Position numbers and translations under genes: made by a program
Assembly (NCBI GenBank): GCA_963777775.1
Contig: CAVZRL010000009.1
Location: 930,001 to 994,000, forward strand
From: WHSW01 sp963777775
Lineage (GTDB): Bacteria > Actinomycetota > Thermoleophilia > Solirubrobacterales > 70-9
Reading direction: 5' to 3'
DNA: 64,000 bases
Shown: piece after piece, positions 16,408 through 24,485 of the stretch
Numbering within the stretch: position 1 is the stretch's first letter
Layout of the letters: every line of letters begins with the position of its first letter
The notes under the pieces: model-generated
The model's database searches: none
What the model was told of the DNA's origin: nothing
The model's input: the letters and a program-made list of their open reading frames with translations, nothing else

Positions 16408-17684
16408 GCCGCGATCGCCGCCCCGAAAACGTCGCCGGGGTAGGCGGCCGCGTCGCCGAGCTCCTCCTCGATCCGGATCAGGCGGTTGTACTTCGCCGTC
16501 CGCTCGCCGCGCACCGGGGCACCGGTCTTGATCTGGCCGGCGTCGAGCGCCACCGCGAGGTCGGCGATGATCGGGTCCTCGGTCTCCCCGGAGCGCTCGG
16601 AGACGACGACCGTGTAGTCGCTGCGACGAGCGAGCTCAGCCGCGTCCAGGGCCTCGGAGAGGGTGCCGATCTGATTTACCTTCCAGAGCAGCGAGTTGGC
16701 GGCGCCGCGCTCGATCCCGTGCGCGAGCCGGCCTGGGTTGGTGACGAAGAGGTCGTCGCCAACGATCTGGATCCCGCTTGCCGCGGTCAGCGCCGCGAAG
16801 CCGTCGAAGTCATCCTCGTCGAGCGGGTCCTCGATCGTGACCACGTCGAAGTCGCGGATCAGCTCGAGGTAGAGCTCGGTCATCGCGTCGGTGTCGCGGC
16901 GCTCGCCGGCGACCTCGTAGGTGCCCGATTCGCGGTCGTAGAGGTGGGTCGCCGCACAGTCGAGCCCGTAACGAAAGCGACCCGAGTGGCCGGCGCCGGC
17001 GACCGCTTCGTGCAGGAGGCCGAGTGCCTCGTGCGGACTCGAGATCGCCGGCGCGTAGCCGCCCTCGTCGCCGGTGTTGAGCGCGCTCTTCCCGTAGCGC
17101 GCGAGCAGGATCTCGGCCAGCGCCAGGTTGACCTCACTGGAGATCTGCATCGCCTCGAGCAGCGAGGAGGCGCCGACCGGGATCACGATGAACTCCTGGA
17201 AGTCGAGGTCGTTGGAGGCGTGGCGGCCGCCGTTGATCAGGTTCACGAGCGGCACCGGGAGTACGTGACCCTCGGCGCTCAGGTGGCGGTACAGCGGCAT
17301 CCCGGCGCTCGCGGCGCGAGCCCGGGCGCCGGCGAGCGATACCCCGAGGATCGCGTTCGCGCCGAGCCGCGACTTCTGGTCGGTGCCGTCGAGCTCGATC
17401 AGGGCATCGTCGAGGTCGCGCTGGGACGGAAGCGGCGCGCCGACCAGCGCCCCGCGGATCTCGCCGTTTACGTTCGCCACAGCGCCGCGCACCCCGAAGC
17501 CGCCGAAGCGCCCGCCGCCGTCGCGAAGCTCCGCTGCCTCCAGCGAACCGGTTGACCTGCCCGAGGGCACGTCGGCGGTCGCGAGGGTGCCGTCCTCGAG
17601 TCCGAGGTCGACCTGCACCGTCGGCAGGCCGCGGCAGTCGAGCACCTCGCGCGCGGCAACCGCAATGATCGCGGGCGCCGTCAC
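16404..17684 (-). CDS. Enolase paralogue with altered active-site residues
   Basis: A 426-residue enolase (2-phosphoglycerate to PEP). It keeps QEF, DEGG (general acid side), LDCAA, IEDPLDEDD, GDDLFVTN (metal Asp), WKVNQIGTL (catalytic Lys) and QIKTG. Two conserved features differ. The phosphate-side motif SHRSGE reads SERSGE, replacing the active-site His (H369-370 in bacterial numbering) by Glu, and mobile loop 1 reads PSGRSTG instead of PSGASTG. IEDG is also IEDP. The GTG at 17684 overlaps the GntR stop (GTGA). It is most simply a dedicated enolase for 2-phosphoglycerate from the adjacent glycerate kinase, or a paralogue acting on a related phospho-acid. A housekeeping eno would be expected elsewhere. 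Confidence 0.88.
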   Translation of the reverse strand: MTAPAIIAVAAREVLDCRGLPTVQVDLGLEDGTLATADVPSGRSTGSLEAAELRDGGGRFGGFGVRGAVANVNGEIRGALVGAPLPSQRDLDDALIELDGTDQKSRLGANAILGVSLAGARARAASAGMPLYRHLSAEGHVLPVPLVNLINGGRHASNDLDFQEFIVIPVGASSLLEAMQISSEVNLALAEILLARYGKSALNTGDEGGYAPAISSPHEALGLLHEAVAGAGHSGRFRYGLDCAATHLYDRESGTYEVAGERRDTDAMTELYLELIRDFDVVTIEDPLDEDDFDGFAALTAASGIQIVGDDLFVTNPGRLAHGIERGAANSLLWKVNQIGTLSEALDAAELARRSDYTVVVSERSGETEDPIIADLAVALDAGQIKTGAPVRGERTAKYNRLIRIEEELGDAAAYPGDVFGAAIAA

Positions 17685-18385
17685 ACGACCACCCGCTCGC
17701 CGGTGCGCTCCTGCCAGGCGCGGGTCAGGTTCTCGGCCGCCTCGGTCAGATGAGCTCGGAAGAGGACCTCGGCGCGGTCCGCGTCGCCGCCCCGGATCGC
17801 GGCGATCAACTCCTCGTGCTCGGCCGCGACCTGCGAGGGTCGGTCGTAGTGCGGACGGAGCCAGACCAAGCAGAGCAGGACCTCGGAGTGGACGGTGGCG
17901 TAGGCGCGAACGAGCCGCTCGGAGCCAGACGCCTCGATGATCGACCGGTGAAAGCGCATGTCGGGCTCGACCACGGCCCGCCATGGAGCGTCGTCGCCGA
18001 GTCCCGAGAGCTCGCGCACCGATTCCTCAGCCGCCTCGGGGACCCGATCGGCGGCGATCACCAAGCGCACCGCCTCGACCTCGAGCGCGGTGCGGAGCCG
18101 AAAAACGTCGATCAGGTCGTCGGGTTCGAACACGGGCACGTGAACGCCCCGATTGGGCTCACGCCGAAGCAGGCCCTCGGAAACCAGGATCTGGGTCGCG
18201 GCGCGAAACGAGTGGCGAGCGATCCCGAGCCGCTCCGCGAACTCAGCCTCGCGCAGGCGGGCGCCCTGCTCGAGGCGGCCGTCGAGGATCAGCTCACGCA
18301 GTACGTTGGCGGCGGCATCGACGGTCGAGACGGTGTCGAGCTGAACCGGGTCGGCCGTGGCCGGCGTCTCGGAGGTGGGGCTCAT
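17681..18385 (-). CDS. GntR-family transcriptional regulator (FadR/FCD subfamily)
   Basis: A 234-residue regulator. The N-terminal winged helix-turn-helix (about residues 22-85) includes LRELILDGRLEQGARLREAEFAERLG and SEGLLRREPNRGVHV; the C-terminal FCD ligand-binding domain contains DMRFHRSIIEASGS and AEHEELIAAIRGGDAD, with the Asp/His set that binds metal and a carboxylate effector in this family. It heads the leftward ten-gene operon. The ATG is only five bases from a TAATGT hexamer and two from a 20-bp site found again at 23356. Autoregulation and control of the whole cluster is therefore likely, with an organic acid intermediate as inducer. Confidence 0.88.
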   Translation of the reverse strand: MSPTSETPATADPVQLDTVSTVDAAANVLRELILDGRLEQGARLREAEFAERLGIARHSFRAATQILVSEGLLRREPNRGVHVPVFEPDDLIDVFRLRTALEVEAVRLVIAADRVPEAAEESVRELSGLGDDAPWRAVVEPDMRFHRSIIEASGSERLVRAYATVHSEVLLCLVWLRPHYDRPSQVAAEHEELIAAIRGGDADRAEVLFRAHLTEAAENLTRAWQERTGERVVV

Positions 18386-18386
18386 C

Positions 18387-18406
18387 TGTCACATTATTCC
18401 ACAATT
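18387..18406. promoter_or_regulatory. Putative GntR operator, copy 1, in gntR/SDR divergent promoter
   Basis: On the minus strand this reads AATTGTGGAATAATGTGACA; copy 2 (23356-23375) is AATTGTGGACCAATGTGACA, identical at 18 of 20 positions. The core ATTGTGGAATAAT is an imperfect dyad of the FadR-type GntR shape. It covers the TAATGT hexamer that probably is the gntR -10 element, so binding would repress gntR. It lies 30 bp before the SDR start. AT content is far above the surroundings. Confidence 0.65.
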
Positions 18407-18435
18407 AGACAAATCGTGAGAGGAGGCCACCCAGG

Positions 18436-19266
18436 ATGCGATTCGAGCGGCGCAACGTACTGGTCACCGGCGGCGCGAGCGGAATCGGGCTCGCGATCGC
18501 CCGCGAGCTGATCGCCGAGGGCGCCCGCGTGCTGGTCGCAGATCGCGATCGGGCCGGCCTCGAGGCGCTTGCGGACCAGGTCCCAGATCCCGGGCGGCTC
18601 GAGTCGGTCGTCACCGACCTCGCCCAGCCGTCGGCGCCGGCGGAGCTCGCGGAGCTGGCCGAGGCGCGGCTCGGCTCGATCGACGTGCTCGTCAACAACG
18701 CCGGCCTCATGCGCCAGACCCCGGTGCTCGAGATCTCGCCCGAGGAGTGGGATGAGCTGTTCGCGGTCAACCTGCGGGCGGTCTTCTTCCTCACCCAGGC
18801 GGTCGCCCGCCGGATGGCCGCCCGGGGCTCGGGGGCGGTCGTCTCGGTGAGCTCGGTGAACGCCTTTCGAACCGAGTCTCCCGAGGCTCACTACAACGCG
18901 ACCAAGGCGGGTATCGTCGCGATCATGCGCTCGTTCGCGAACGAGCTTGGCCACCTCGGGCTGCGCTTCAACTGCGTCGCCCCCGGGGAAACGGTGAGCG
19001 CCGAGCTCGCCGCGACCTTTACCGACGACGACCGGCGGCAGATCCGCGACTACCTCGCGCGGGTTCCGCTGCGCCGGGTCGCCACCCCCGCCGAGCAGGC
19101 GCGGGTGGTCCTCTTCCTCGCCTCAGACGATGCCTCCTACGTCAACGGCGAGACGATCGTCGTCGACGGTGGCGAGTTGAGCGGCGATTGGTACGACACC
19201 GAGGCGCGCCCGCCGGTGCCGCAGCGACTCGAGGGCATCGAGGGGCCGGAGCCAGGCGCCGGATGA
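18436..19266 (+). CDS. SDR-family NAD(P)-dependent oxidoreductase
   Basis: A 276-residue classical short-chain dehydrogenase. The cofactor motif TGGASGIG lies near residue 11, followed by NNAG, the catalytic Ser in SVSSVNAF and the Tyr/Lys pair in YNATK. Arg/Asp residues after the second strand (VADRDRAG) suggest NAD preference, a weak inference. An AGGAGG-like Shine-Dalgarno at 18418-18426 supports the ATG at 18436. Divergent from gntR and downstream of the shared operator, it is probably part of the same regulon. Candidate substrates in this context are tartronate semialdehyde, hydroxypyruvate or an amino alcohol; none can be chosen from sequence. Confidence 0.87.
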   Translation: MRFERRNVLVTGGASGIGLAIARELIAEGARVLVADRDRAGLEALADQVPDPGRLESVVTDLAQPSAPAELAELAEARLGSIDVLVNNAGLMRQTPVLEISPEEWDELFAVNLRAVFFLTQAVARRMAARGSGAVVSVSSVNAFRTESPEAHYNATKAGIVAIMRSFANELGHLGLRFNCVAPGETVSAELAATFTDDDRRQIRDYLARVPLRRVATPAEQARVVLFLASDDASYVNGETIVVDGGELSGDWYDTEARPPVPQRLEGIEGPEPGAG

Positions 19267-19742
19267 GCAAGCCGCTCGACGAGGTCGACCGGCGGATCAT
19301 CGACCAGCTGCAGGAGGAGGGACGCCGGCCGTTCACGAGGATCGCTCGCGACCTCGGCCTCTCGGAGGCGAGCGTGCGCCAGCGGGTCGCCTCGCTGACC
19401 GAGCGCGGGGTGATCCAGATCGTCGCCGCGACGAGCCCGATCGCGCTCGGGATGATCCAGGCGTTCATCTCGGTGAAGCTCAGCGGGGCCGAGCTCGAGG
19501 GGGCCTCGGAGCGGATCGCGGCTATCCCCGAGGTCGACTACGTCGCCGTCTGCACCGGCCCGACCGATCTGCTCGTCGGCGCGGTCTGCCGCGACAACCA
19601 GCATCTGCTCGAGGTCGTCACCCGCGGGATCCGCCGGGTGCCCGGGGTCGTCGAGACCGAGACCGCGGTGATCCTCAGCGAGCTCAAGGATTCGTATCGG
19701 TTCTCCGAAGGGGTCCGCCCCGACGGCGATGCCGACGGCTAG
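19263..19742 (+). CDS. Lrp/AsnC-family transcriptional regulator
   Basis: A 159-residue feast/famine regulator. The N-terminal HTH (about residues 7-55) contains VDRRIIDQLQEEGRRPFTRIA and LSEASVRQRVASL; the C-terminal RAM domain has beta-alpha-beta repeats with VDYVAVCTGPTDLLVGAVC, the ligand-binding region. Such proteins sense amino acids. The ATG overlaps the SDR stop by ATGA, so the pair is one transcript. A second regulator in an aminotransferase-rich cluster suggests control by an amino-acid substrate or product. The tail after KDSYRFSEG is short and acidic. Confidence 0.87.
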   Translation: MSKPLDEVDRRIIDQLQEEGRRPFTRIARDLGLSEASVRQRVASLTERGVIQIVAATSPIALGMIQAFISVKLSGAELEGASERIAAIPEVDYVAVCTGPTDLLVGAVCRDNQHLLEVVTRGIRRVPGVVETETAVILSELKDSYRFSEGVRPDGDADG

Positions 19743-19765
19743 ACCGCTTACCGGGCGTCGCCACC

Positions 19766-21895
19766 TCAGCCATCGTCGGCCTCGGTCGCGAACGGGCGCT
19801 CGCGCGAGAGCTCGGCGAGGACGTTCTCGGTCACCCGCGCGACCGGGTTTGCATCGTCGCCATCCAGGCAACCGGTCCAGGCGATCGAGCCGACCGAGAA
19901 GACGACGCCTTCGCCCGCGACCCGCCGCACGACCATGTCGGCTCGCATCCGCGGCCCCAGTTCGTCCTCATGCGGGTGCTCGGCATCCTCGACCGTGTCG
20001 TCGGGCCAGGCCGCGTAGCCGGGCCCGAGCGCCGCGGTGGCGAGCCGGGTGGTCTCGGCGGGCGAGCCGAGCCGGGGATCGAAGCTGTCGACCTCGTAGC
20101 CCGCGGCGCCGCCCAGCACGGCGCCCGGAGCGCCGATCGGGGCGCCGGGCTCGAGCCCGGCGAAGGCTGCGTCGCCGACCTCCCCCTCGGCACCCGGAAG
20201 CCGGGAGTAGGCAACCGCCGCCCCGTCGCCGAAGGCGGCCAACCCGACCCCGAGCAGCCGATGCTCGGGGCGTCCGTGGCGACGCCAGTCACCACCGAAG
20301 TCGCCGGTCGCGGCGTGGTGGTGCTCGCCGGGCAGCGCCTGCCAGGCCAGTCCCTGGGTCTCGTTGCGGCGCAGCTCGAGCACATGCGGGCGCCGGGGGT
20401 CGACCGAGACGCAGCCGTTGAGGCCGTTGCCACCGAGGTAGGCGAGGTTGCCCCCGCGGCGAACGTGGGTCTCGAGCGCGTCGAGCAGTGCGCGGCTCGC
20501 GTATTCGGGATGGGCACCGGTGATCACGGTCCGAGTACCGGCGAGCGCCGCCGCCCCTTCGCGGTCCAGATCGTGATCGGTGAGCAGGTCGGCGCGGATC
20601 CCGCGGCGCTCGAGGAAGCCGAGCAGAATCAGATCCTGGGCGAGCCCGTGCGGTCCGGAGTGCTGGGCGCAGCGATAGCCGGGGCGCAGCTGGGTCAGCG
20701 GCCGGAGCAGCGACGCCTCGTAGACGCCGACGCCGTCGGCATGGCGGTCATAGAGGCTGAGCAGTCCGTTCTCGGCCACCCAGCGATCCTCGGGGCGGTC
20801 CGAGCCGGCGAGCGCAGGGCCCGCGCGCTCACACGAATAGGCGAGGTAGGTGAAGCTCGGCAGCAAGACCGCCGTCGGCGCCGGCGCGGCGCCGCGACCG
20901 CGGCGGACCACGAACGGGACCACGTCCTCGCAGCCGCCGGCGGAGACCAGCGCCGCATAGACGCCGCTCGGGCACTCGGCCGCGATCTCGAGCTCGAGCG
21001 CTGCCTCCCAGCCGAGGTCGTCGACGCCGTCGGAGTGGAAATGCATCGCCTGGTACTGCTCCTCGCCGAGACGCCAATCGTGGATCTCGCCGGTCCAGTC
21101 GTGACCCGTGACCGCGCGGATCGGCCCGTTCGAACAACTACCGTGCAGACCGTGTGGCCCGCGGTCGACGACCTCGGGACCGCGCCCCTCGCCGAGCTCC
21201 CAGGCGGCCACCGTGGTCGGGTTCGCCGGCGATCCGGTGAGGACGACGGGGCGGTCGAGCTTGCCGTCGAGGTGCGACTCGACGACGCCGGGACGCGGGC
21301 GCTCGGCTCCGAGCAGCAACGGACCCCGCGAGTCGCCCGGCCCGGCAAGCGACGCCGTTTCGACGACCGAATCGACGCGGCGATCGCCCTCGAGACGATC
21401 GATCGCGATCGTGCCCGCAGCCGGATCGAGGGAGGCTTCGATCCTCGACCAGACGCCGAGCTCGACCGGCGCGCGGCCGACGACCCGGTCGCGGCGGCCG
21501 CCGTCCGCGAGCTCGAACCCGGGACGCCCATCGGGCTCGAGCCAGAGCGCGAAACCGTCACCGCCGTCGGCGCCCCAGCTCGAGATCAGCGCTCGGCGGC
21601 GTCCGCCCGCGGCCCCGGGCGCGAGCCAGACCCAGGTCGCGACGACCAGCCCGTGACCCGGGCGCAGAGCCGGATCGTGCGGAATCTCGACGAAGGCGCC
21701 GGCGTGCACCGGCTGGCGCCCTGGCTCGCGGAGGGCGGCGATCTCGACCGGCGCCGGGGTGCGGCCCGGCAGCCGGACGACGGTCGCCTCGAGCCCGGCC
21801 ACCGACGAGACCATCACCCGCAGGCGCTCGCCCGGCAGCGCCGAGAGCCGGTCGGCGTAGCCGACGACGAAGTCCCAGTCGGTGGCCGTGCTCAC
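19766..21895 (-). CDS. N,N-dimethylformamidase large-subunit-like protein
   Basis: A 709-residue protein resembling the large (beta) subunit of dimethylformamidase (about 760 residues), an iron-dependent amidohydrolase. It opens VVGYADRLSALPGERL; a LamG-like sandwich follows (about residues 60-235, ending WELGEGRGPEVVDRGPHGLHG); the C-terminal domain has LLPSFTYLAYSCERAG, DLLTDHDLDREG, TGAHPEYASRALLDALE and GGNLAYLGGNGLNG. The characterised enzyme binds mononuclear Fe through two Tyr and one Glu; Tyr-rich segments are present but I cannot align the ligands with certainty. No small subunit (~130 aa) is recognisable nearby. GTG overlaps the aminotransferase stop (GTGA). Likely role: hydrolysis of an N-substituted amide taken up by the cluster's transporter. 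Confidence 0.8.
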   Translation of the reverse strand: MSTATDWDFVVGYADRLSALPGERLRVMVSSVAGLEATVVRLPGRTPAPVEIAALREPGRQPVHAGAFVEIPHDPALRPGHGLVVATWVWLAPGAAGGRRRALISSWGADGGDGFALWLEPDGRPGFELADGGRRDRVVGRAPVELGVWSRIEASLDPAAGTIAIDRLEGDRRVDSVVETASLAGPGDSRGPLLLGAERPRPGVVESHLDGKLDRPVVLTGSPANPTTVAAWELGEGRGPEVVDRGPHGLHGSCSNGPIRAVTGHDWTGEIHDWRLGEEQYQAMHFHSDGVDDLGWEAALELEIAAECPSGVYAALVSAGGCEDVVPFVVRRGRGAAPAPTAVLLPSFTYLAYSCERAGPALAGSDRPEDRWVAENGLLSLYDRHADGVGVYEASLLRPLTQLRPGYRCAQHSGPHGLAQDLILLGFLERRGIRADLLTDHDLDREGAAALAGTRTVITGAHPEYASRALLDALETHVRRGGNLAYLGGNGLNGCVSVDPRRPHVLELRRNETQGLAWQALPGEHHHAATGDFGGDWRRHGRPEHRLLGVGLAAFGDGAAVAYSRLPGAEGEVGDAAFAGLEPGAPIGAPGAVLGGAAGYEVDSFDPRLGSPAETTRLATAALGPGYAAWPDDTVEDAEHPHEDELGPRMRADMVVRRVAGEGVVFSVGSIAWTGCLDGDDANPVARVTENVLAELSRERPFATEADDG

Positions 21896-23277
21896 CCCTC
21901 GGCGGGCGGCGCGGCGCTGACCTCGGCGATCGCCTCGGCGACCTGCTCGCAGGACCACCGGAAGAGCTCGATCGGCTGGTTGAGCGCCGGCTGCAGCCGG
22001 TAGACCCACTTGCCCTCCTGGGTGATCCCGAGCACTCCCCGGCGCAGCGCCGCATGGTGGACGGCGAGCTGGAACGCGGGCGCCGGTCGGATCGTCTCCA
22101 TCTCGGTCACGAACTCGACTCCGATCAGCCCGCCGGCGGCGCGCACGTCGCCGACCTGCTCGTGGCGGTCGACCAGCGGTCCGAGCACCTCGAGCGCAAC
22201 CCGTTCCATCTCACGGACGTTGGCGAGCACATCGTCGCGAAGGATCGCCTCGATGTTCTCGAGCGCTCCCTCGCAGGCGGCGGGCGGCCAGGCGAAAGTG
22301 CCGCCGACGTGATTGGTCGCGCTCGCCATCATCCGCTCGCTGCCGAGGGTGCCGCCGATCGGCATCACGCCGCCGGCGAAGCCCTTGCCGAGCAGCAGCA
22401 GATCCGGCTCCAGGTCCCAGCGCTCGACCGCGAACATCGTCCCGCAGCGGCCGATCCCGGTCTGCACCTCATCGGCGATCAGGGCCCAGCCGTAGCGCCG
22501 GCAGAGCGCCGTCAGGCGCCGCCAAAAGGCGGCCGACGGGATCACGATCCCGCCCTCGCCGAGCACCGGTTCGATCAGCACCCCTGCGATCTGCTCGGGA
22601 TCGACCTGATGCCGGAGCAGCACCTCCTCCAGGTAGTCGACGTAGATCGTGTCGTCGTAGGGCCCGGGTCCCTTGTGAAACGGGGCGCGGAAGCTGTTCG
22701 GGTAGGGGGCGAAGACAAGCCCCGAGACGTACTGGGCCGAGTTCGAGGTCACCTCGGCGAGGTCAGTCGACCCGGCGGCGGTCAGGTACGTGGTCTCGCC
22801 GTGGTACTGACCGAGGAAGCCGAGGATCATCGGCCGTCCGGTCGCCTCGCGGGCGAGCTTGACCGCGCCTTCGACCACCTCTGTCCCGGTGATCCCGGTG
22901 GCGACACGCGTGATGTTCGCCGGCGCCAGCTCGACCAGACGTTCCGCGAGCTCGATCGGCGGCGGGCTGCGGACGTAGTCGGTGATCTCGAACCCGTAGT
23001 GGTGCATCGCCGCCACCGTGCGCTCGAGTGTCGTCGGGGGCAGGGCCCCGAGCGGGTTCGAGCCCCAGGCGGAGACGTGGTCGACGAAGGTGTTGCCGTC
23101 GACGTCCTCGATCAGCCAGTCGGTCTTGCGCTGGATGTAGAGCGGCACCGTCGTGTGCTCGCGGTAGGGCCCGTACATGACCGCGTCGTTGCGCGCCATC
23201 AGATCGGCGCTCGCCGGTCCCGGCAGCGAAGTGCGAACGCTCGGATACTCGATCTCGCTGCGCAGCTCCGTACTCAT
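21892..23277 (-). CDS. Class III aminotransferase (second of three)
   Basis: A 461-residue PLP enzyme with DVDGNTFVDHVSAWGSNPLG, GITGTEVVEGAVK, LGQYHGETTY, IADEVQTGIGRCG and the Schiff-base Lys in LGKGFAGGVMP. It resembles the first copy in architecture but is clearly distinct in sequence, so this is not a recent duplication. ATG 23277 has a strong GAGAGGAGA Shine-Dalgarno. It is first in a two-gene unit with the dimethylformamidase-like gene, which suggests that one enzyme releases or prepares an amine that the other deaminates. Its promoter region faces the second binding protein and carries operator copy 2. Confidence 0.85.
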   Translation of the reverse strand: MSTELRSEIEYPSVRTSLPGPASADLMARNDAVMYGPYREHTTVPLYIQRKTDWLIEDVDGNTFVDHVSAWGSNPLGALPPTTLERTVAAMHHYGFEITDYVRSPPPIELAERLVELAPANITRVATGITGTEVVEGAVKLAREATGRPMILGFLGQYHGETTYLTAAGSTDLAEVTSNSAQYVSGLVFAPYPNSFRAPFHKGPGPYDDTIYVDYLEEVLLRHQVDPEQIAGVLIEPVLGEGGIVIPSAAFWRRLTALCRRYGWALIADEVQTGIGRCGTMFAVERWDLEPDLLLLGKGFAGGVMPIGGTLGSERMMASATNHVGGTFAWPPAACEGALENIEAILRDDVLANVREMERVALEVLGPLVDRHEQVGDVRAAGGLIGVEFVTEMETIRPAPAFQLAVHHAALRRGVLGITQEGKWVYRLQPALNQPIELFRWSCEQVAEAIAEVSAAPPAEG

Positions 23278-23349
23278 CTGGCGGATCTCCTCTCTAGATC
23301 GTGGCCCAAGAGCCTCTTTTCGCCGTGATTCGCATCCTACAACGGCTCG

Positions 23350-23378
23350 TTGACAAATTGTGGACCAATGTGACAAAC
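23350..23378 (+). promoter_or_regulatory. Promoter of second binding-protein gene
   Basis: TTGACA (23350-23355), a perfect consensus -35, is followed after 17-18 bases by ACAAAC/CAAACT and then seven to eight bases by the ATG at 23387. The shared operator lies exactly in the spacer, so bound repressor would block polymerase. The -10 is a weak match; the assignment rests mainly on the -35 and position. Confidence 0.5.
23356..23375. promoter_or_regulatory. Putative GntR operator, copy 2
   Basis: AATTGTGGACCAATGTGACA contains the dyad ATTG-TGGAC-CAAT and matches copy 1 (18387-18406, opposite orientation) at 18 of 20 positions. It lies between the divergent aminotransferase/dimethylformamidase-like unit and the binding-protein/PhoX/aminotransferase/cupin unit. 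It is the main evidence that both halves of the cluster share one regulator. Confidence 0.65.
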
Positions 23379-23386
23379 TCACGCCG

Positions 23387-24466
23387 ATGACCGGGAGGAT
23401 CGCGCTCGCTCTGGTTGGCGCCACGCTGGCGGTCGCCGGGGCAGGCTGCGGCGCCGACGAGGGAACGGACGCGGTTGCCCCGGCGCCCGACGATCCGAAG
23501 GCGCCGGTCTCGGGCACGCTGCGGGTCTTCGCCTACGAGGACAGCGTCGTTCCCGAGCTGATCGACCCGGTCACCGAGGCGAACCCCGGGCTCGAGATCA
23601 AGACCGCGACCTTCGACTCGAACGAGGAGGCGGCGGCAAAGCTGGCGGGTGGTTTCGAGGCCGACGTGGTCGAGATCTGCCTGGACGAGATGCAGCCGCT
23701 GGTCGACCAGAAGCTGCTGCGACCGCTCGACGCCGATGGGGTCGAGCACTGGGACGACCTCAACTTCACCAAGGCTGAGGGGATCGTGCTCGACGGCCAG
23801 GTCTACGGCGTGCCGCTGTCCGCCGGGCTCGAGGGTCTGGTCTACAACCCGGACGAGGTGCCGGCGGGGATCGATGAGATCGCCGACCTTTTCGACCCTC
23901 AGTTCGCCGGCCGCTCGACCATCCACGGCTCCTACGCGCTGCCGCTGATCGCGCAGGCGGCGCTCGCGATCGGGATCGAGGATCCGATGGACCTGAGCGC
24001 CGAAGAGCTCGAGCAGGCGAAGCAGTACCTGCTCGATCACCCCGATCAGTTCCGGACCCTCTGGGGCTCGGACTCCGACCTCGTCAACCTGTTCAAGTCG
24101 GGCGAGGTCGTGGTCGCGGCGGCCGGGCCGCAGCTCGCCCAGCGAATGCTGAACTCCGGGGTGCCGGCGAAGTGGTCGCCCGCCAAGGAGGGGACGCTGT
24201 CGTGGGTGTGCGGCTTCGCGATCACCTCGAAGGCCGAGAACATCCCGGCGGCCTACGCGCTGATCAATTCACAGGCCTCGCCCGAGGCGCAGGCGATCCG
24301 CGCCCGCGACGGCTATCTGGTCACCAACCGCAAGGCGCTCGAGCTCGCGCCGCCGGGTTACCGCCAGCGCTCCGGGGTGGATACGGCCTCCGAGGCGATC
24401 CCCGAGACCTATCCGCCCAACTACCCGGACTGGGTTCGGGCGTTCCAGGACGTCAAGTCACAGTAG
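23387..24466 (+). CDS. Extracellular solute-binding lipoprotein, PotD-like (second copy)
   Basis: A 359-residue lipoprotein, paralogous to the one at 12870 over its whole length (shared DDPxAPVSGTLRVFAY, AAAKLAGGFEADVVEIC, FKSGEVV, SWVCG.AITS). The lipobox AGAGC places the lipidated Cys near residue 20. I used ATG 23387; a GTG nine codons earlier would fall inside the operator. No permease or ATPase accompanies it, so it probably feeds the PotBC-like permeases of the other operon, widening substrate range. It starts the rightward four-gene unit. Confidence 0.87.
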   Translation: MTGRIALALVGATLAVAGAGCGADEGTDAVAPAPDDPKAPVSGTLRVFAYEDSVVPELIDPVTEANPGLEIKTATFDSNEEAAAKLAGGFEADVVEICLDEMQPLVDQKLLRPLDADGVEHWDDLNFTKAEGIVLDGQVYGVPLSAGLEGLVYNPDEVPAGIDEIADLFDPQFAGRSTIHGSYALPLIAQAALAIGIEDPMDLSAEELEQAKQYLLDHPDQFRTLWGSDSDLVNLFKSGEVVVAAAGPQLAQRMLNSGVPAKWSPAKEGTLSWVCGFAITSKAENIPAAYALINSQASPEAQAIRARDGYLVTNRKALELAPPGYRQRSGVDTASEAIPETYPPNYPDWVRAFQDVKSQ

Positions 24467-24485
24467 GCACCGAGAGGAGATCGGA

